Shown: in pieces, positions 26,701 to 37,832 of the stretch
How positions within the stretch are numbered: the first letter of the stretch is position 1
Layout: every line of letters begins with the position of its first letter
Assembly (NCBI GenBank): GCA_963575745.1
Contig: CAUYUJ010002099.1
Span: 1 to 64,000, forward strand
Reading direction: 5' to 3'
DNA length: 64,000 nucleotides
Origin: Prorocentrum cordatum
Lineage: Eukaryota > Sar > Dinophyceae > Prorocentrales > Prorocentraceae
Notes under the pieces: model-generated
Databases searched by the model: none
The model's input: the letters and a program-made list of their open reading frames with translations, nothing else
What the model was told of the DNA's origin: nothing
Translations under genes and position numbers: made by a program

Positions 26701-28420
26701 AGGCCCCCCACCGATGGAGTGCATGTTCAAGGCGGAGGGGGGAGGAGAGAAGTTGAGGCCGCGCCTGCTCGAACACCTTCGGCGCCGAGGGTTCGGCAGA
26801 TGGGTGTCGGCGACCACCAGCACCAAGGGGTCTTACCGGACACCGTGCGTGCTCGCGTACCTGGACCGCCACCTCCCTCATCTGCCAGAGCCTCCGCAGC
26901 AGCGGGAGTGGAGAATTATGATGGCGGATGATCATGGCCCTCACTTGTCCCCGCTTGTGAGTAAGCTATGTTGGTCTCGAGGGTACGTGTTCATCCCGCA
27001 CGGGGGCGGCGTAACCCCAATCCTCCAAACTGTGGACACACATCTGAATCAACACGCCAAGCGCGAGTACATGAAGAGAGAAGGAGCCGCGCTGCTGAGA
27101 GCCATGAGGCTGGGCCAGTGCGTCCCACAGCTGGACAAGTTAGAATGCATTGACTTGATGGTGGAAGTGATGTCCCAAATGAGTCTTCACTTGGCTGCGG
27201 CAGACGGGTACTGGGAAACTGGTTTCAAGGCAAATCTGTGGGATGTGGACTTGGACGCGCGCATATGCAAGGAGGTAGGCCATTTCTGGAGAAAGTTGGG
27301 GATGCGTAAGAAGGTCGCCGCCGCAGTAGCGGAGGTCGAAGAAGAGGTACAGGCGGGGCGCTTGAGATGGACTTACAAAGACATCATGCGATTGGTCCTC
27401 CCGCACCCTCGACGCGGCCACTGCGACGACGTGTTCGCAAACCTTGGAGACGACACGGCTCTGGACGAGGGCGACAAGATTTGGCATGGCATGGAGGGGG
27501 CGGAAGACGCAGCCGAGGGTCTCCGCAGCAGCGGGGGCACTGAGGGTGGCAATTCCGTCGACGCCCTCGAAGGAGATGAAGATGATGGGAGTGAGGGCGA
27601 CGACGGGTGGAGCGCCGCTGGCGAGTTTGACTACGAATGGGCCAATCAAAGTCTCACCGCAGCAGCGGCGGGGGAGAGCGCGCTGGAGGCACCGCCTGGC
27701 CTGTCGATGTCTCGTATGGAAACTGCGGAGCAGACGTCTGAATTGATGAGAACGTATTCGTCGATCGCTGAGGAGTTGCGCAGCTGGGGCGACATCGCGG
27801 GGGCCACGTTCATGGAGACGCAATTACGGAAAGAACGGAGGCGAGTGCGTGAAGTGTCGAAGGAAGATCCTGGGGTTCAGCGAGCCCTCGCAGCATACGA
27901 GGACGCCCGCGAGGCGACGCTCAGAAACGAGAAACGACAGCGGGATGTCGAGGCGCGGCGCAGAGAAGAGCTAACCCGCCTGGGGGACGACGTAAAGAAA
28001 GCGCGCAAGCTGCTGAGGACACAGCAAGCCAAACTCTTAGACGCAGAGGCAGCCATAGATATCAAACACAGGATGAAGCATGTCGGGTTATCCGAGCTGG
28101 GCGCGGGCCTTCGCAGCTGCGGAGGCGTGGCGGGTCGAACGTCGAGGTGCGACGCGCTGAATCGCCTTGCGATTTTGGGTTCTGGGCTTTCTGCAGCTCA
28201 GCGGTCAGATTTTGATTGGTTTCGGCGGGAATGGGACGCCGCTGGCATGGAGGACTTCGGTGGAAAGTGGCCGGAGACGTTTGCCACATGGTTGCAGAAC
28301 GTCATAGACGAGTACTTGGGGGGCAACCCGAGAGCTTTCAGCATGTTTGTGCACAGTGAGACGCGACGCCGTCTGTCTGGCTCCCTGGCGCTTGCGCTCC
28401 CTGCAGCTGGGGGCCTCTGA
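23747..28420 (+). CDS. Gene B: OTU-like segment fused to a DD35D (Tc1/mariner/pogo-like) transposase
   Basis: Two exons (23747-25207 and 25382-28420) give about 1499 aa. Residues 1-130 form an unknown conserved block (VGHDREANEFVEFWYQEDKK), followed by an Ala/Pro linker with several hairpins. Near residue 460 VSTVADGDCGLDCML resembles the catalytic start of OTU cysteine proteases, but I see no convincing partner His. The second exon holds a helical DNA-binding-like part and then a DDE core. Asp874 lies in NFDQSP. Asp1003 lies in MADDHGPHL, with the usual Asp-x4-His pattern. Asp1039 lies in LQTVDTHLNQ, preceded by IPHGGGVTP. The spacing is DD35D, as in Tc1/mariner/pogo transposases that target TA. 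The C-terminal 350 residues are acidic then coiled-coil. It is the likely transposase of the 24-kb element. Family assignment is by motif only. Confidence 0.7.
25208..25381 (+). other. 174-bp intron with direct-repeat borders in gene B
   Basis: CCGCCAGGAC at 25201-25210 is repeated at 25375-25384. Joining the repeats restores a continuous frame (RRELRQ-DIADYIVQRVRL) across a C/T-rich stretch that contains an in-frame TGA. With the cut after CCGCCAG the intron begins GA and ends AG, a non-canonical type known in dinoflagellates. Exact borders can slide within the repeat. Confidence 0.75.
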
Positions 28421-29057
<637 letters not shown>

Positions 29058-31128
29058 ATGGCCGCGGCCGCCAGCAGCAGCAGCAGCCCATTGGGCCCCG
29101 CAGCAGCGGGGCCTCGGGGCCGACTGACGGCAGTGTTCACAGCGAAATCTGGGAAGGTTTGGCGACCTGTAGGTGGTCAGGCAGAACCCTGGAAGGGCCC
29201 TTGGGCCCTTGTGCCAGAGGGCGCCCCCGCAGCAGCGGGGGCTGCGCCGCCTGGCGTCTCAAGCTCAGCAGCGGCGGCGCGATCAGAAGTTTCTACGATA
29301 CGCACCCGCCCAGGCGACTCCGTGGTGGATCCGAGCGATGACGAAGAGCCTCAGGAATTTAGGGGCTGCAGGCCGCCCAACGACGTCGAGCGGCGCGAAC
29401 GCGTTCTTCGCGACACCGTCCCGCCAAAATTCTTCTGCGAAAGAAGGGCGGCTGACGTGAACAGGCCACGGAACGACAACGTGGGCAACCTTTCCGTCCT
29501 GTTCGGGAACTGGGGCCCCATGCCGAGCGAGACCAACCACGCGGACCAGCGGCGGAGACTTGAGTTGCAGCTGCGGCATTGCCCTGCTCTCGTGGCGTGC
29601 TTTGCGGAATGTGAGGAGCAGATGGAGTCAATCCTACAGCGGCCAGGGAGACCACCGCCGCTGCAGGCGGACGCCCCCGCAGCAGCGGGGGCGTCAGCAG
29701 CGGAGGGCCAAAGCAGCAGCAGCGGTGGGCCTTTTGTCGCCCCCGCAGCAGCGATGGCGACAGCAAGAGGAAGTCGTGCTGCGAGTGTTGGCGATTGCCA
29801 ACAGCTCCAGAATCGACCAGAGTACGAATACTTGACCCTGCGCGGGCGTGAGGACAAGTCCTTGTGCATCGCTGCGCGCGCAAATCTGTGTTACGAAATG
29901 CGGCTGCTCCACTGGGAAAGGAGTGTCGACGGCCACTACAGAACAGCAAGAGGGCGCAAGATGGAAGCGTTCTCGAGGATCATGGTGGTTGAGATCTACT
30001 TCGATCAAACCTACGCCCACTTCGGCTCGAAAGTGCGGGTGTGCGCGGTGCACCTCCACCGCGACACGGCGAAACAATTCCAGAGGCTTCAACGAGGCTC
30101 ACAAGACGTGGTGGCCGAGGTTGGCGACCATCTTGCAGGACAACAGCGTTGACATCCTTTGTGGGGATTTCAACATGGCGCTCACACAGACGCTGCCGAG
30201 TCTTCGGGGTCTAGGCATGCGATTGGAGACGGCAGCAGCGTACTTCTGGCGCGGATTGGACGGCACTCCGTGCTTGGACAGCTGCGGCATCTTCGTTCTC
30301 AACAGGCCTGGCGAGTACACCCTGTGCTGGCCGCTGAGCGCCGTGCACGACAGAGACGAGACGGGGTTGCTCTTCGCACGCAAGTCGGTGATCGGTGAGA
30401 TCGGGTACCGTAACAGAAGCAAGGCAGAGGCCCCCGCAGCAGCGGGGGCCCCCACCAGCCCATCATCGCAGCCGACGTACTGGCACCACAACCAGAACGG
30501 AGGCCCTGGGATGCCTTACTCTTGCTACTACCCGAAAAAAGACGCCCGCGAGCACCTCCAGGATTCACTGACTCAGTCAGAGGAATGCCAACGCAAGATC
30601 CAAGAGAAGGAGCGTGAGAAACTGAGGCGCGCCGAGGCTGAGGCTAGAGGGGACCACCGCTTCTCTAGTAATCGCGAGGTGACCCTCTTCCGCGCGTTGC
30701 AGAATACGTTCCCGCCAGAGACCGTGGAGGTGGAGGGGCGCTGGCACGGCGGCGCCCACTACCCTCTCCTGTTCCAAATGCGCATGGCCAGCGTGCGTTC
30801 GCAGGGGAGGAAGCAGGAGAGAGCCAAAGAGAAGAAGGACAGGCGCGCCCAGAAACAGCTGGCAGCTGCGCTCAGGGCGCCGCTGCCGCCCGAGCAGCAC
30901 GGATCCGAGCGCCAGGCACCAGAGCAGCACAGCGAGAGGGGCGAGCAAGACGAGCGCGCCCAACAGGCGTGGCGCCCACCAAGATGGGCAGACGAAAGCG
31001 CGGACGACGGCCGCGACATGCCCGCGGCTGGCGATGGAAGGTCGCGGCGGGGGGTTGAAAGGGGGAGGGGGGGAGAGGGGCGGTGGAGCACGGGGAGGGC
31101 AGGAGGGAGGAGAGGGAATGAGGAATAG
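29058..31128 (+). CDS. Endonuclease/exonuclease/phosphatase-like (EEP) cargo protein, needs a +1 frame change
   Basis: ATG 29058 begins MAAAASSSSSPLGPAAAG, with the first hairpin in frame. Residues 130-360 show an EEP-like layout: NVGNLSVLFGNWGPMPSE at the N-terminal motif, KVRVCAVHLHRD as an inner strand, and DILCGDFNMAL with the catalytic Asp/Asn pair near 30150-30182. The first frame stops at 30152. Near 30085 a +1 change (skipping one base in CAGAGGCTTC) links it to the frame ending at 31128, which contains the GDFN motif and a Lys/Glu-rich tail (EKEREKLRRAEAEARG). EEP proteins cut nucleic acid or phospho-substrates. Here a nuclease role for the element is possible but unproven. A sequencing error, decay or programmed shift cannot be told apart. 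Confidence 0.55.
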
Positions 31129-31158
31129 GCTGAGCAGGACGAGGGATGACATAAGGAA

Positions 31159-31668
31159 ATGAGTGTCGGGAAGGGGCGGGAGTTGACAGGGAGGGGATAT
31201 AGAAATAATTATTTATCACCCCCAAGGTGGCAGCCGACCCCGCAGTGCCCATCTCCAGGGCCTGCGCCGCTGGAGCAGCGAGGGCAGCGCGGCGCCGCCA
31301 TCTACATCTCGGACGCGATCGCTGCCCTCGGCCACGAGCCGCCAGAGCCCCCGCAGCAGCGGAGGCCACAAACGCCACGGCAGCAACCAACAGACGGGGA
31401 GTGGCGCAGGGATGAGTGGTGGCGCACCAAGGAGGGCGAGGAGCGCGAGTGGCAACAGCCGAGCGGCGAGGCTTCCTCGCTGCAGGACCGCATGGTCGAC
31501 TCCGCCTGGCGCGACATGCAAGTTGCATTCGGCAGCGACCAACGCCCCAGTGACTGGTGGAGCAGCCACAGTGGGTGGAGTAGCGGCCAGGGGCACTGGG
31601 AGGTCGCGACCACGACTTGGAGGTGGGTCGAACCCCCCCCCCGAAACCAATCCCTGGGAAAAACTTAG
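31159..31668 (+). CDS. Small Trp-rich protein of unknown function, last cargo gene
   Basis: The 169-codon frame from ATG 31159 is Gln/Arg/Trp-rich (EWRRDEWWRTKEGEEREW, DWWSSHSGWSSGQGHWE). The Trp/Gly/Ser style recalls the N-terminus of the 8501 protein. One hairpin (31346) is translated as EPPQQRR. The start overlaps nothing and lies 30 bases after the preceding frame. There is no recognisable domain and coding status is moderately uncertain. Confidence 0.4.
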   Translation: MSVGKGRELTGRGYRNNYLSPPRWQPTPQCPSPGPAPLEQRGQRGAAIYISDAIAALGHEPPEPPQQRRPQTPRQQPTDGEWRRDEWWRTKEGEEREWQQPSGEASSLQDRMVDSAWRDMQVAFGSDQRPSDWWSSHSGWSSGQGHWEVATTTWRWVEPPPRNQSLGKT

Positions 31669-31984
31669 CTGAACCATCGCACAGGAGCCGCCCCTCCGCA
31701 GCAGCGGAGGGAGGCCTCATCGGCCGAACGTCGACCCTCCGCAGCAGCGGAGGCCTTGCCCATGCATCGTGAGCGGCGGCGACTCGCGCGCGCCGTCGTG
31801 ATCGGCGACCGCTGCCCGAGCGGAGAAGCAAAAAGAAACGGTGCTTTCATCGGTGCTGTCGTTGCCTCCTCTCCTTCATCGTTTTCTTTTCCCTCCCCCT
31901 CCAATCCCCCATCCCGCTATCACATTTTATCGTCTCCAATCGTATCGGGAGCTCCCGTGGCAGAAGAGCACCCAGAACGAGGTC
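31669..31984. other. Right-end non-coding region with the last two hairpins
   Basis: Hairpins at 31692-31713 (CCCTCCGC/GCGGAGGG) and 31736-31757 are the last ones in the window. The remainder is C/T-rich with no gene. Confidence 0.6.
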
Positions 31985-32067
31985 CTCCGTGACAGAGGGG
32001 GGGCATCTCAGACCCCCTCTGTGACAGAGGGGGGGCATATTTGACCCCCTCTGTGACAGAGGGGGGG
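31985..32067 (-). repeat. Right subterminal array of CTCTGTGACAGAG palindromes
   Basis: Three units of 31-32 bp carry CCCCCTCTGTGACAGAGGGGG (the first is truncated to CTCCGTGACAGAG). They mirror the left array in position relative to the terminal inverted repeat. Confidence 0.85.
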
Positions 32068-32077
32068 CCAAAAAACA

Positions 32078-32105
32078 AATGATCACTTTAATGCGGCTTC
32101 TGGAT
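32078..32105 (-). repeat. Right terminal inverted repeat of the 24-kb element
   Basis: It is the exact reverse complement of 7935-7962 and is followed by TA at 32106-32107, matching the TA at 7933-7934. Confidence 0.9.
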
Positions 32106-32248
32106 TACCTGGTCCAAGTCCACACCGGGAATCGCAGCAGGTCCCACCTCCTCTCCTCTTCCTCCTCAGCATCTTCATCAGGCTTATTTCACATCATCTC
32201 CACCAGCTGCGACAATGGTACCACTGTCTCACACGAGGCACACCCCTG

Positions 32249-35200
32249 ATGCCTCAGCGGCTGCATGGTTTATCTCGCCGGGCGCACCATGCAGCCCAGG
32301 AGCTTGCTCCTGACACTACTTACCCGGTCGGTGCGCATCCGACATTCTCACCTTCGAGTGGCCCGCACATGAGTCCCATGGATCCCAAGGATCGGACACC
32401 GTGCGGCCGCCGCCGCCACCGAGTCCGCCGGCAATACCGACCAAGTCGTTGCCGCACACGCTCTGGAGCCCTCCGAGTGGGGACCATGAACGTCCAGGGA
32501 CTTCGTTGGCAGCTCCTCCACTATCGCGACAAACTGCAAGCTCTTGTTTCCACCCTTCGTGCTCAGAAGTTTGATTTGACCTTTTTGACTGATTTGCATG
32601 GCACATCGACCTGGCAAGTGGTTTGGATTGAAGAATTCTGTTTCATTCTGCACGGCCGAGTTGGCATTGTTCTTACCCGCGCGTGGGCCAAGGAATGGGA
32701 GACGCAAGGAGCACAGAAATGGCAACAAAGTGACCGCATTGCTGGGATCGGGCTCACCATCTCCGACCAGCAGCTTGCCTTCCTGGCGGTGTACATGCCT
32801 ACTACACCCACCGTCGGACCACGTCGGGAAGCTTACGCTCAGGCCACCCTGTTGCTGCAAACGCTACGTCCGGACTGGGCGCCTATCTTGGGAGGCGATT
32901 GGAATGGACACATCGGGCGGGACTCCATCTCCGATCACATCGGACCCCACGGCCTCGGTCAAACGACCACCATGGGAGGACGGATTCTGCTGCAATGGCT
33001 AGCACAAGCATCCCTAGAACACGTCGACTCTCGCCGACCCATCAAATGGAGAGGCACCTGGAGGCACGACCAAACGGGGTCCTGGTACGAGCTCGACTCC
33101 TTCGTCGCGGCCGGCCCTCTGGTCTCGGCATTTCAATCTATCCACACTTTTGCGGGAATCGCGGACCACATGGGAAAGGCCAGTTGGCTCCACATCGGCC
33201 GCGCCGGTTCACTACCGCGGAAACAGCATCGCAAGCAGCGTTTTGTTGCACGTGCCAGCCGCAACCGGAGCCGACAACAACAAGGCCTCCAGGAAGGACG
33301 TCTTCAACTAGAAGGCCTCCGTGGACCCAGCGAGCGAGCCAAACGCAATCGCGACCGCTATAGCCAGACAGTCGAGCAATGCCTGGCCGATCGAGGGGTG
33401 CCTCCGGCGCCTTCTTCCACCGACCCCAACGACACCTACGTTGAAGGTTGGCTAACCACCGACCCCTGCCAAGCCCACATATGCACGGATGGATCTGCCT
33501 CTCACCGCCCCGGCACTGGGTGCCCTGTATCCGCGGGCTGGGGATTCGCAGCGTGGCACCAGGGTCAAGTCGTCGATGACTACGGCCCGGTCAACACCAC
33601 CACGGGCACTACGGACGTCATTGCGGAGCGGGCTACCAACAACACTGGCGAACTCTCCGCAGTTATCTGGGCTCTCCGATGGGCCCGGCGTATCTTGCCC
33701 ACTGGTACCACGGTCCACATCCACTACGACTCCGAATACGCTTGCTCTATGACTCGAGGCCGATGGAAGGCTACGCGCAACGTGATCCTCGTCAAATTAG
33801 CTCGCAAGGAGCTGCAAGCCACACTCCCAACGCACCCAGTATGCTGGCACTGGACCAGAGGACATTCGGGCAACGTGGGCAATGAACGAGCCGACCGCAA
33901 TGCAGATCGAGGCCGCACCTCCCGGGCGCCCAATTCTGTTTCCACCCCTGGCCCGAGCCGCCGCCTTCGCCGCAAGGCTCCCCCGTCGGCTTCCCAGCCA
34001 GCGCCGCCCACCTCCACAGCACTCACCTCCACGCCCTCGCCGCCGCCCGAACCTCCCACACTGGGATGGACCGAGCTGGCCGCCGTCCTCCGGGAGGCCG
34101 CGACTACTACGGTCGGCCGCCGAGCGCGTAACACAGTCGGCCGGCCGTGTACCCCTGAAGATGACGCCACCCTCTCGACTCTGCAGGAGGCCGTCTCCAC
34201 CGCTTGGGACAAGGTCAGACGAGCACAAGGCCATCCCTCCGAAGCCTCCCTGCGAGAGGACCACAAGCGAGCGAAACGAGCACTACAGACCTTCCGACGC
34301 CGCTGTCGCAGCCGTTGGCTTCGACGCACCACTTCCCTCCTACACGAATGCATGAACTGCGGTGACTGGGGTCGCTTCTACCAAACCCTCCGGAAAATAA
34401 GCATTGCGATCCAAGGAGTGTCCTATGAAGGGACAGAACCTTTCTCCCTCGAGGACATCCGCACACACAACATGCGCATTGCCGAAGACGAATTCCACGT
34501 GGCTCCCGAGCTGATCGAGCAGCTGGTTCCGGCGCTCCCAGAAGCCTCCTGGCTTGCGGACACGCCAGCCGAGGACGAGATCCTCGACGCGATCGCGGCC
34601 ACCAAAGAATCGGCACCTCGGGAGGACGAAGTCACTATCACAATGATAACTGCAGCTGGACCACGAGCGAACCACCAATTCCGCCTACTCATCACTCAAC
34701 TCTGGCACACGCCTCCAGCGCAATGGGAGCCATCAGTACACCGATGTCTCGGTACAATGCTTTACAAAGGCAAAGGGGCCCGCGACGACCTGGATAACTA
34801 CCGTTGTATCATCCTTATCAGTATTATTTCACGTGTCCTGGGCAAAATCATGGCGGGCCGACTTCGGAAGTGGTCGGAACAGAGCGGCCTACTACCGGAA
34901 TACCAATGGGGCTTTCGTCCTCACAGGAGCACGCAAGACACCCTCTTCCTGGTTCGCATCTTACTCGAGGCCGCCGCCGAGGCGCAGACATCTTCGGCCG
35001 ACACGGCTGCTCCACTTCCTGAACCACTCACGCTCTTGCTCATCGACATCATGAAGGCCTACCCACGGATCCCGCGGCCCTCTGCCTGGCAAGTATTCAA
35101 ACGTGTCGGCTTTCCACCGCACTTCATGACGATTCTCAGTGGCGTGCACGATCTTGCCGAATACGTTGTTCGTACCAGAGCCGGCACCGGGGAACCGTAT

Positions 35201-37084
35201 ACCCTCGCACGCGGCTTCCGCGAAGGATGCTGTACCAGCCCGTGCTGCTTCAATGTGTACCACACGTTCCCTATTCGACATGCGGAACAACGGATCTCAA
35301 AGTTTTTGGCGGACAACAACCTCGAACCCTTCCGAGTCCACAGCGTGGAGGGTCGCAAATTCCACCTCCGACAGCCTCCGGGCAACCGCGCTCGCAAAGC
35401 CCTGAACCACAACCTGGACATCTTCGAGTTGCTCACCATCATGTTTGCCGACGACACGACGCAAGTGGGCCGCGAAGGCAGCCGCGAAGCTCGAGAGCGC
35501 ATCCTCATCAACACGCTGACCGAGTGGGGCGAAACGGAGAAGCCAGAAAAACGAAAGAGACTCCGGATAGCCACTACCAGGGACCCCAACCTCTACAAGG
35601 ACTCTGCCAAGCTTCTCGGGTGCATCCTGGACTCCACGGGCAAACGCCAGCGGGGCACAGACAACCGACTGGACTGCGCCAAGAAAGCGTGGGCTCAGCT
35701 ACGACGCCGCCTACCGCAATACGGGCTTACGGACCGCCAGAAAGGGGCCTTGGTTTCAGCTGTGGTAATGCGATGTTTACTATACGGAGCCGAAACACGC
35801 CACTTCACTTCGACACAGATCCGCCAATACCAGACCTTCCAGAACAAGGTTGTACGAGGGATTACGGCACAGCGCATCAGCACAATGCAAGAGGACGAGG
35901 TCACCATGCAGGACTTACGTCGACGTGTTGGTATCGACCCCATACATATCCTGATTGGACAAGCTCAGCTACGGTACCTGGGCCACCTCGCGCGCATGCC
36001 CGCCGACCGGCTCGAGAGACGCATCCTTTGGGCATGGCTGCCGCCTGAGACGGCGGTACGATGCAAACGCACTCCTGGACACACCCGCCGCCAGCTACGG
36101 GCCCGACTCGAAGAGCTCCTTGGCCACAGCTCCCTCCAAAAGTCCCAGCGGGCACAGCAGTGGACAGCGATTGCCCAGCGCGACGGAGGAGCGGAGTGGG
36201 CCCGCCTACTACGCCTTTGGGTCAAGGACCAGCGCCGCCGCGCCGACCAACAAACCTTTGGAGCCAGACGCCAAGATGCAGCTACAGCAGCACGCCGTGC
36301 CGCAGCGCACTCCCGAGTCTTTCAGGAATTCGGCGCTCTGCCCGCTCCGGGGAGCAAGTATGTCTGCCCGCACTGTCAGAGCAATATGTACTTACGTTCC
36401 TTACGATCCCACGTCGCACCCTGTTCCCGCCTCCCCCCAGAGGCGCGCGCCAACTCTGCATCATCCACTTCGGCCGACCCGAGCGCTCCAGGAGGAGAAG
36501 GAGGAACTGGCACCAGAAGCACCGCCCCGATCCCGGCCAACCCTCCCTCTAGAGGGCGCAGCCGAGCAGCCGCTGCTGCAGCGCACGCCGCCAGACCCCA
36601 AGCCACCACCTCGAAGCGCCGACTCGGTGGGAAACAGGCTCGCCCTCCAGGACTCCCCGCCCCCGCACCGCCCCCACCTCCATGGGATCCCACGGCAGTG
36701 CGTCTTGATTACCAAGCAAGACAGGCGGGGCGCCAGATGACGCTGACGGACCTCCCAATCCCACCCCCTCGCCCCGGCTATCCTCGCACAGCCTGCCCCT
36801 ACTGCAACAAGCTGTTTGCGAACTCGACGCGTAGAGCGACTCACTCGCTATGCTGTCCAGAGATGTCCTACAACGAGTGGTTGTTCCGCGTTCGGGTGTG
36901 TCAATGGGAGGCACGCGAGGGGCCGGCGGCTTGCCCTCACTGCGCCACTCGCTTCTGGAAGCCCCACGCCAGGGGCAAACATGCCACCTCCTGCGCCGCT
37001 CGCCGCGCCGCTGCGGGCTTACCCAACAACGCGGCGATTTGGCGCGATCTTGACAGGGACCCTGGCGGATCCACTTCGGCGTAA
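32249..37084 (+). CDS. LINE polyprotein: EEP endonuclease, RNase H, reverse transcriptase, C2HC fingers
   Basis: ATG 32249 starts 1611 codons without interruption. Residues 75-300 are an APE/EEP-type endonuclease (GTMNVQGLRW at 79, GGDWNGHIGRD at 215-225, ADHMGKAS near 307), which nicks target DNA. Residues 408-555 are RNase H (ICTDGSA at 411, NTGELSAVIWAL, HYDSEYACS, RGHSGNVGNERADRNAD). Residues about 830-1130 are the reverse transcriptase (Asp933 in LLIDIMKAYP; FADD at 1066-1069). Three C2HC-type fingers follow near residues 1371 (CPHCQSN), 1516 (CPYCNKLF) and 1565 (CPHCATRF). RNase H between endonuclease and polymerase is unusual, since in LINEs that have it the domain normally follows the polymerase. 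All catalytic residues that I can check are present. Confidence 0.9.
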   Translation: MPQRLHGLSRRAHHAAQELAPDTTYPVGAHPTFSPSSGPHMSPMDPKDRTPCGRRRHRVRRQYRPSRCRTRSGALRVGTMNVQGLRWQLLHYRDKLQALVSTLRAQKFDLTFLTDLHGTSTWQVVWIEEFCFILHGRVGIVLTRAWAKEWETQGAQKWQQSDRIAGIGLTISDQQLAFLAVYMPTTPTVGPRREAYAQATLLLQTLRPDWAPILGGDWNGHIGRDSISDHIGPHGLGQTTTMGGRILLQWLAQASLEHVDSRRPIKWRGTWRHDQTGSWYELDSFVAAGPLVSAFQSIHTFAGIADHMGKASWLHIGRAGSLPRKQHRKQRFVARASRNRSRQQQGLQEGRLQLEGLRGPSERAKRNRDRYSQTVEQCLADRGVPPAPSSTDPNDTYVEGWLTTDPCQAHICTDGSASHRPGTGCPVSAGWGFAAWHQGQVVDDYGPVNTTTGTTDVIAERATNNTGELSAVIWALRWARRILPTGTTVHIHYDSEYACSMTRGRWKATRNVILVKLARKELQATLPTHPVCWHWTRGHSGNVGNERADRNADRGRTSRAPNSVSTPGPSRRLRRKAPPSASQPAPPTSTALTSTPSPPPEPPTLGWTELAAVLREAATTTVGRRARNTVGRPCTPEDDATLSTLQEAVSTAWDKVRRAQGHPSEASLREDHKRAKRALQTFRRRCRSRWLRRTTSLLHECMNCGDWGRFYQTLRKISIAIQGVSYEGTEPFSLEDIRTHNMRIAEDEFHVAPELIEQLVPALPEASWLADTPAEDEILDAIAATKESAPREDEVTITMITAAGPRANHQFRLLITQLWHTPPAQWEPSVHRCLGTMLYKGKGARDDLDNYRCIILISIISRVLGKIMAGRLRKWSEQSGLLPEYQWGFRPHRSTQDTLFLVRILLEAAAEAQTSSADTAAPLPEPLTLLLIDIMKAYPRIPRPSAWQVFKRVGFPPHFMTILSGVHDLAEYVVRTRAGTGEPYTLARGFREGCCTSPCCFNVYHTFPIRHAEQRISKFLADNNLEPFRVHSVEGRKFHLRQPPGNRARKALNHNLDIFELLTIMFADDTTQVGREGSREARERILINTLTEWGETEKPEKRKRLRIATTRDPNLYKDSAKLLGCILDSTGKRQRGTDNRLDCAKKAWAQLRRRLPQYGLTDRQKGALVSAVVMRCLLYGAETRHFTSTQIRQYQTFQNKVVRGITAQRISTMQEDEVTMQDLRRRVGIDPIHILIGQAQLRYLGHLARMPADRLERRILWAWLPPETAVRCKRTPGHTRRQLRARLEELLGHSSLQKSQRAQQWTAIAQRDGGAEWARLLRLWVKDQRRRADQQTFGARRQDAATAARRAAAHSRVFQEFGALPAPGSKYVCPHCQSNMYLRSLRSHVAPCSRLPPEARANSASSTSADPSAPGGEGGTGTRSTAPIPANPPSRGRSRAAAAAAHAARPQATTSKRRLGGKQARPPGLPAPAPPPPPWDPTAVRLDYQARQAGRQMTLTDLPIPPPRPGYPRTACPYCNKLFANSTRRATHSLCCPEMSYNEWLFRVRVCQWEAREGPAACPHCATRFWKPHARGKHATSCAARRAAAGLPNNAAIWRDLDRDPGGSTSA

Positions 37085-37139
37085 CCTCGCCGTTCTCTCT
37101 CCCCTTCCACCCCATTTACCCCGCCCACTTCCACACCAT

Positions 37140-37395
37140 CAACTTGTGCAGACACCGCGGCTCCAGCAATATGTGCAGACTCACACCACACGCCCATTCC
37201 CCACAGCAACTGCATTGACACCACCACACCGCACCGCACCCCACAGCTTGTGCAGACTACGATTCCACCAGCTTGTGCAGACCCTCACCACAACAGCGCA
37301 CACAACCTCCACCAGCTTGTGCAGACTCCACCAGCTTGTGCAGACTACGATCCCACCAGCCTGTGCAGACTCCACCAGCTTGTGCAGACCTCACA
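37140..37395 (+). repeat. Clustered CCAGCTTGTGCAGAC repeats
   Basis: About nine copies of a 15-16-bp motif, most often CCAGCTTGTGCAGACT, are separated by short CACCACA-type spacers or joined directly (37310-37390). They lie in the 3' region of the LINE, and no gene is supported there. Confidence 0.8.
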
Positions 37396-37832
37396 CTCCT
37401 GACACCACCTCCAGACTCCAGACACCACGCTCCAGACACACATGTTGGGAGGGGGAAGCTATGCGGGTATCTGGAGGTAGTCGTCCCCCTCTCATTGCAG
37501 CATTACACTATGTCAGTATGTCTGGGGACCGTTGGGTGGAGCATGTGGTAAGCATCGTCAGCATCAGTACACATATTTTTTCTTCATCGTTATCCACATC
37601 TGCATGTCCTTCATCGTTATCCACATCAACATGCACATATGTCTGCTCGTTCATCACTCGTGCGAAGATAAGCGAGGACGCGCAAGGTAACCGTGCTCGC
37701 CTGGGCCCCGGGGGTTTTGCCGTGAAGGCCGCCACAACAATCGACAATATCATTGGCAGCTTCCGTCGGCCCGCTGGCTGTCGATCCCTTTTGCCTGAGT
37801 CGCCACAACAGAATCTATTCGTCACGACCGCC

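Larger units (their letters stand above)
32110..37440 (+). mobile_element. LINE (non-LTR retrotransposon) with one intact frame
   Basis: A 140-bp leader precedes a single 1611-codon frame with endonuclease, RNase H and reverse transcriptase. A 3' region rich in CAGCTTGTGCAGAC repeats follows. No poly(A) tail is obvious and the ends are estimated. The unbroken frame suggests recent activity compared with the other decayed retroelements here. Confidence 0.75.
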
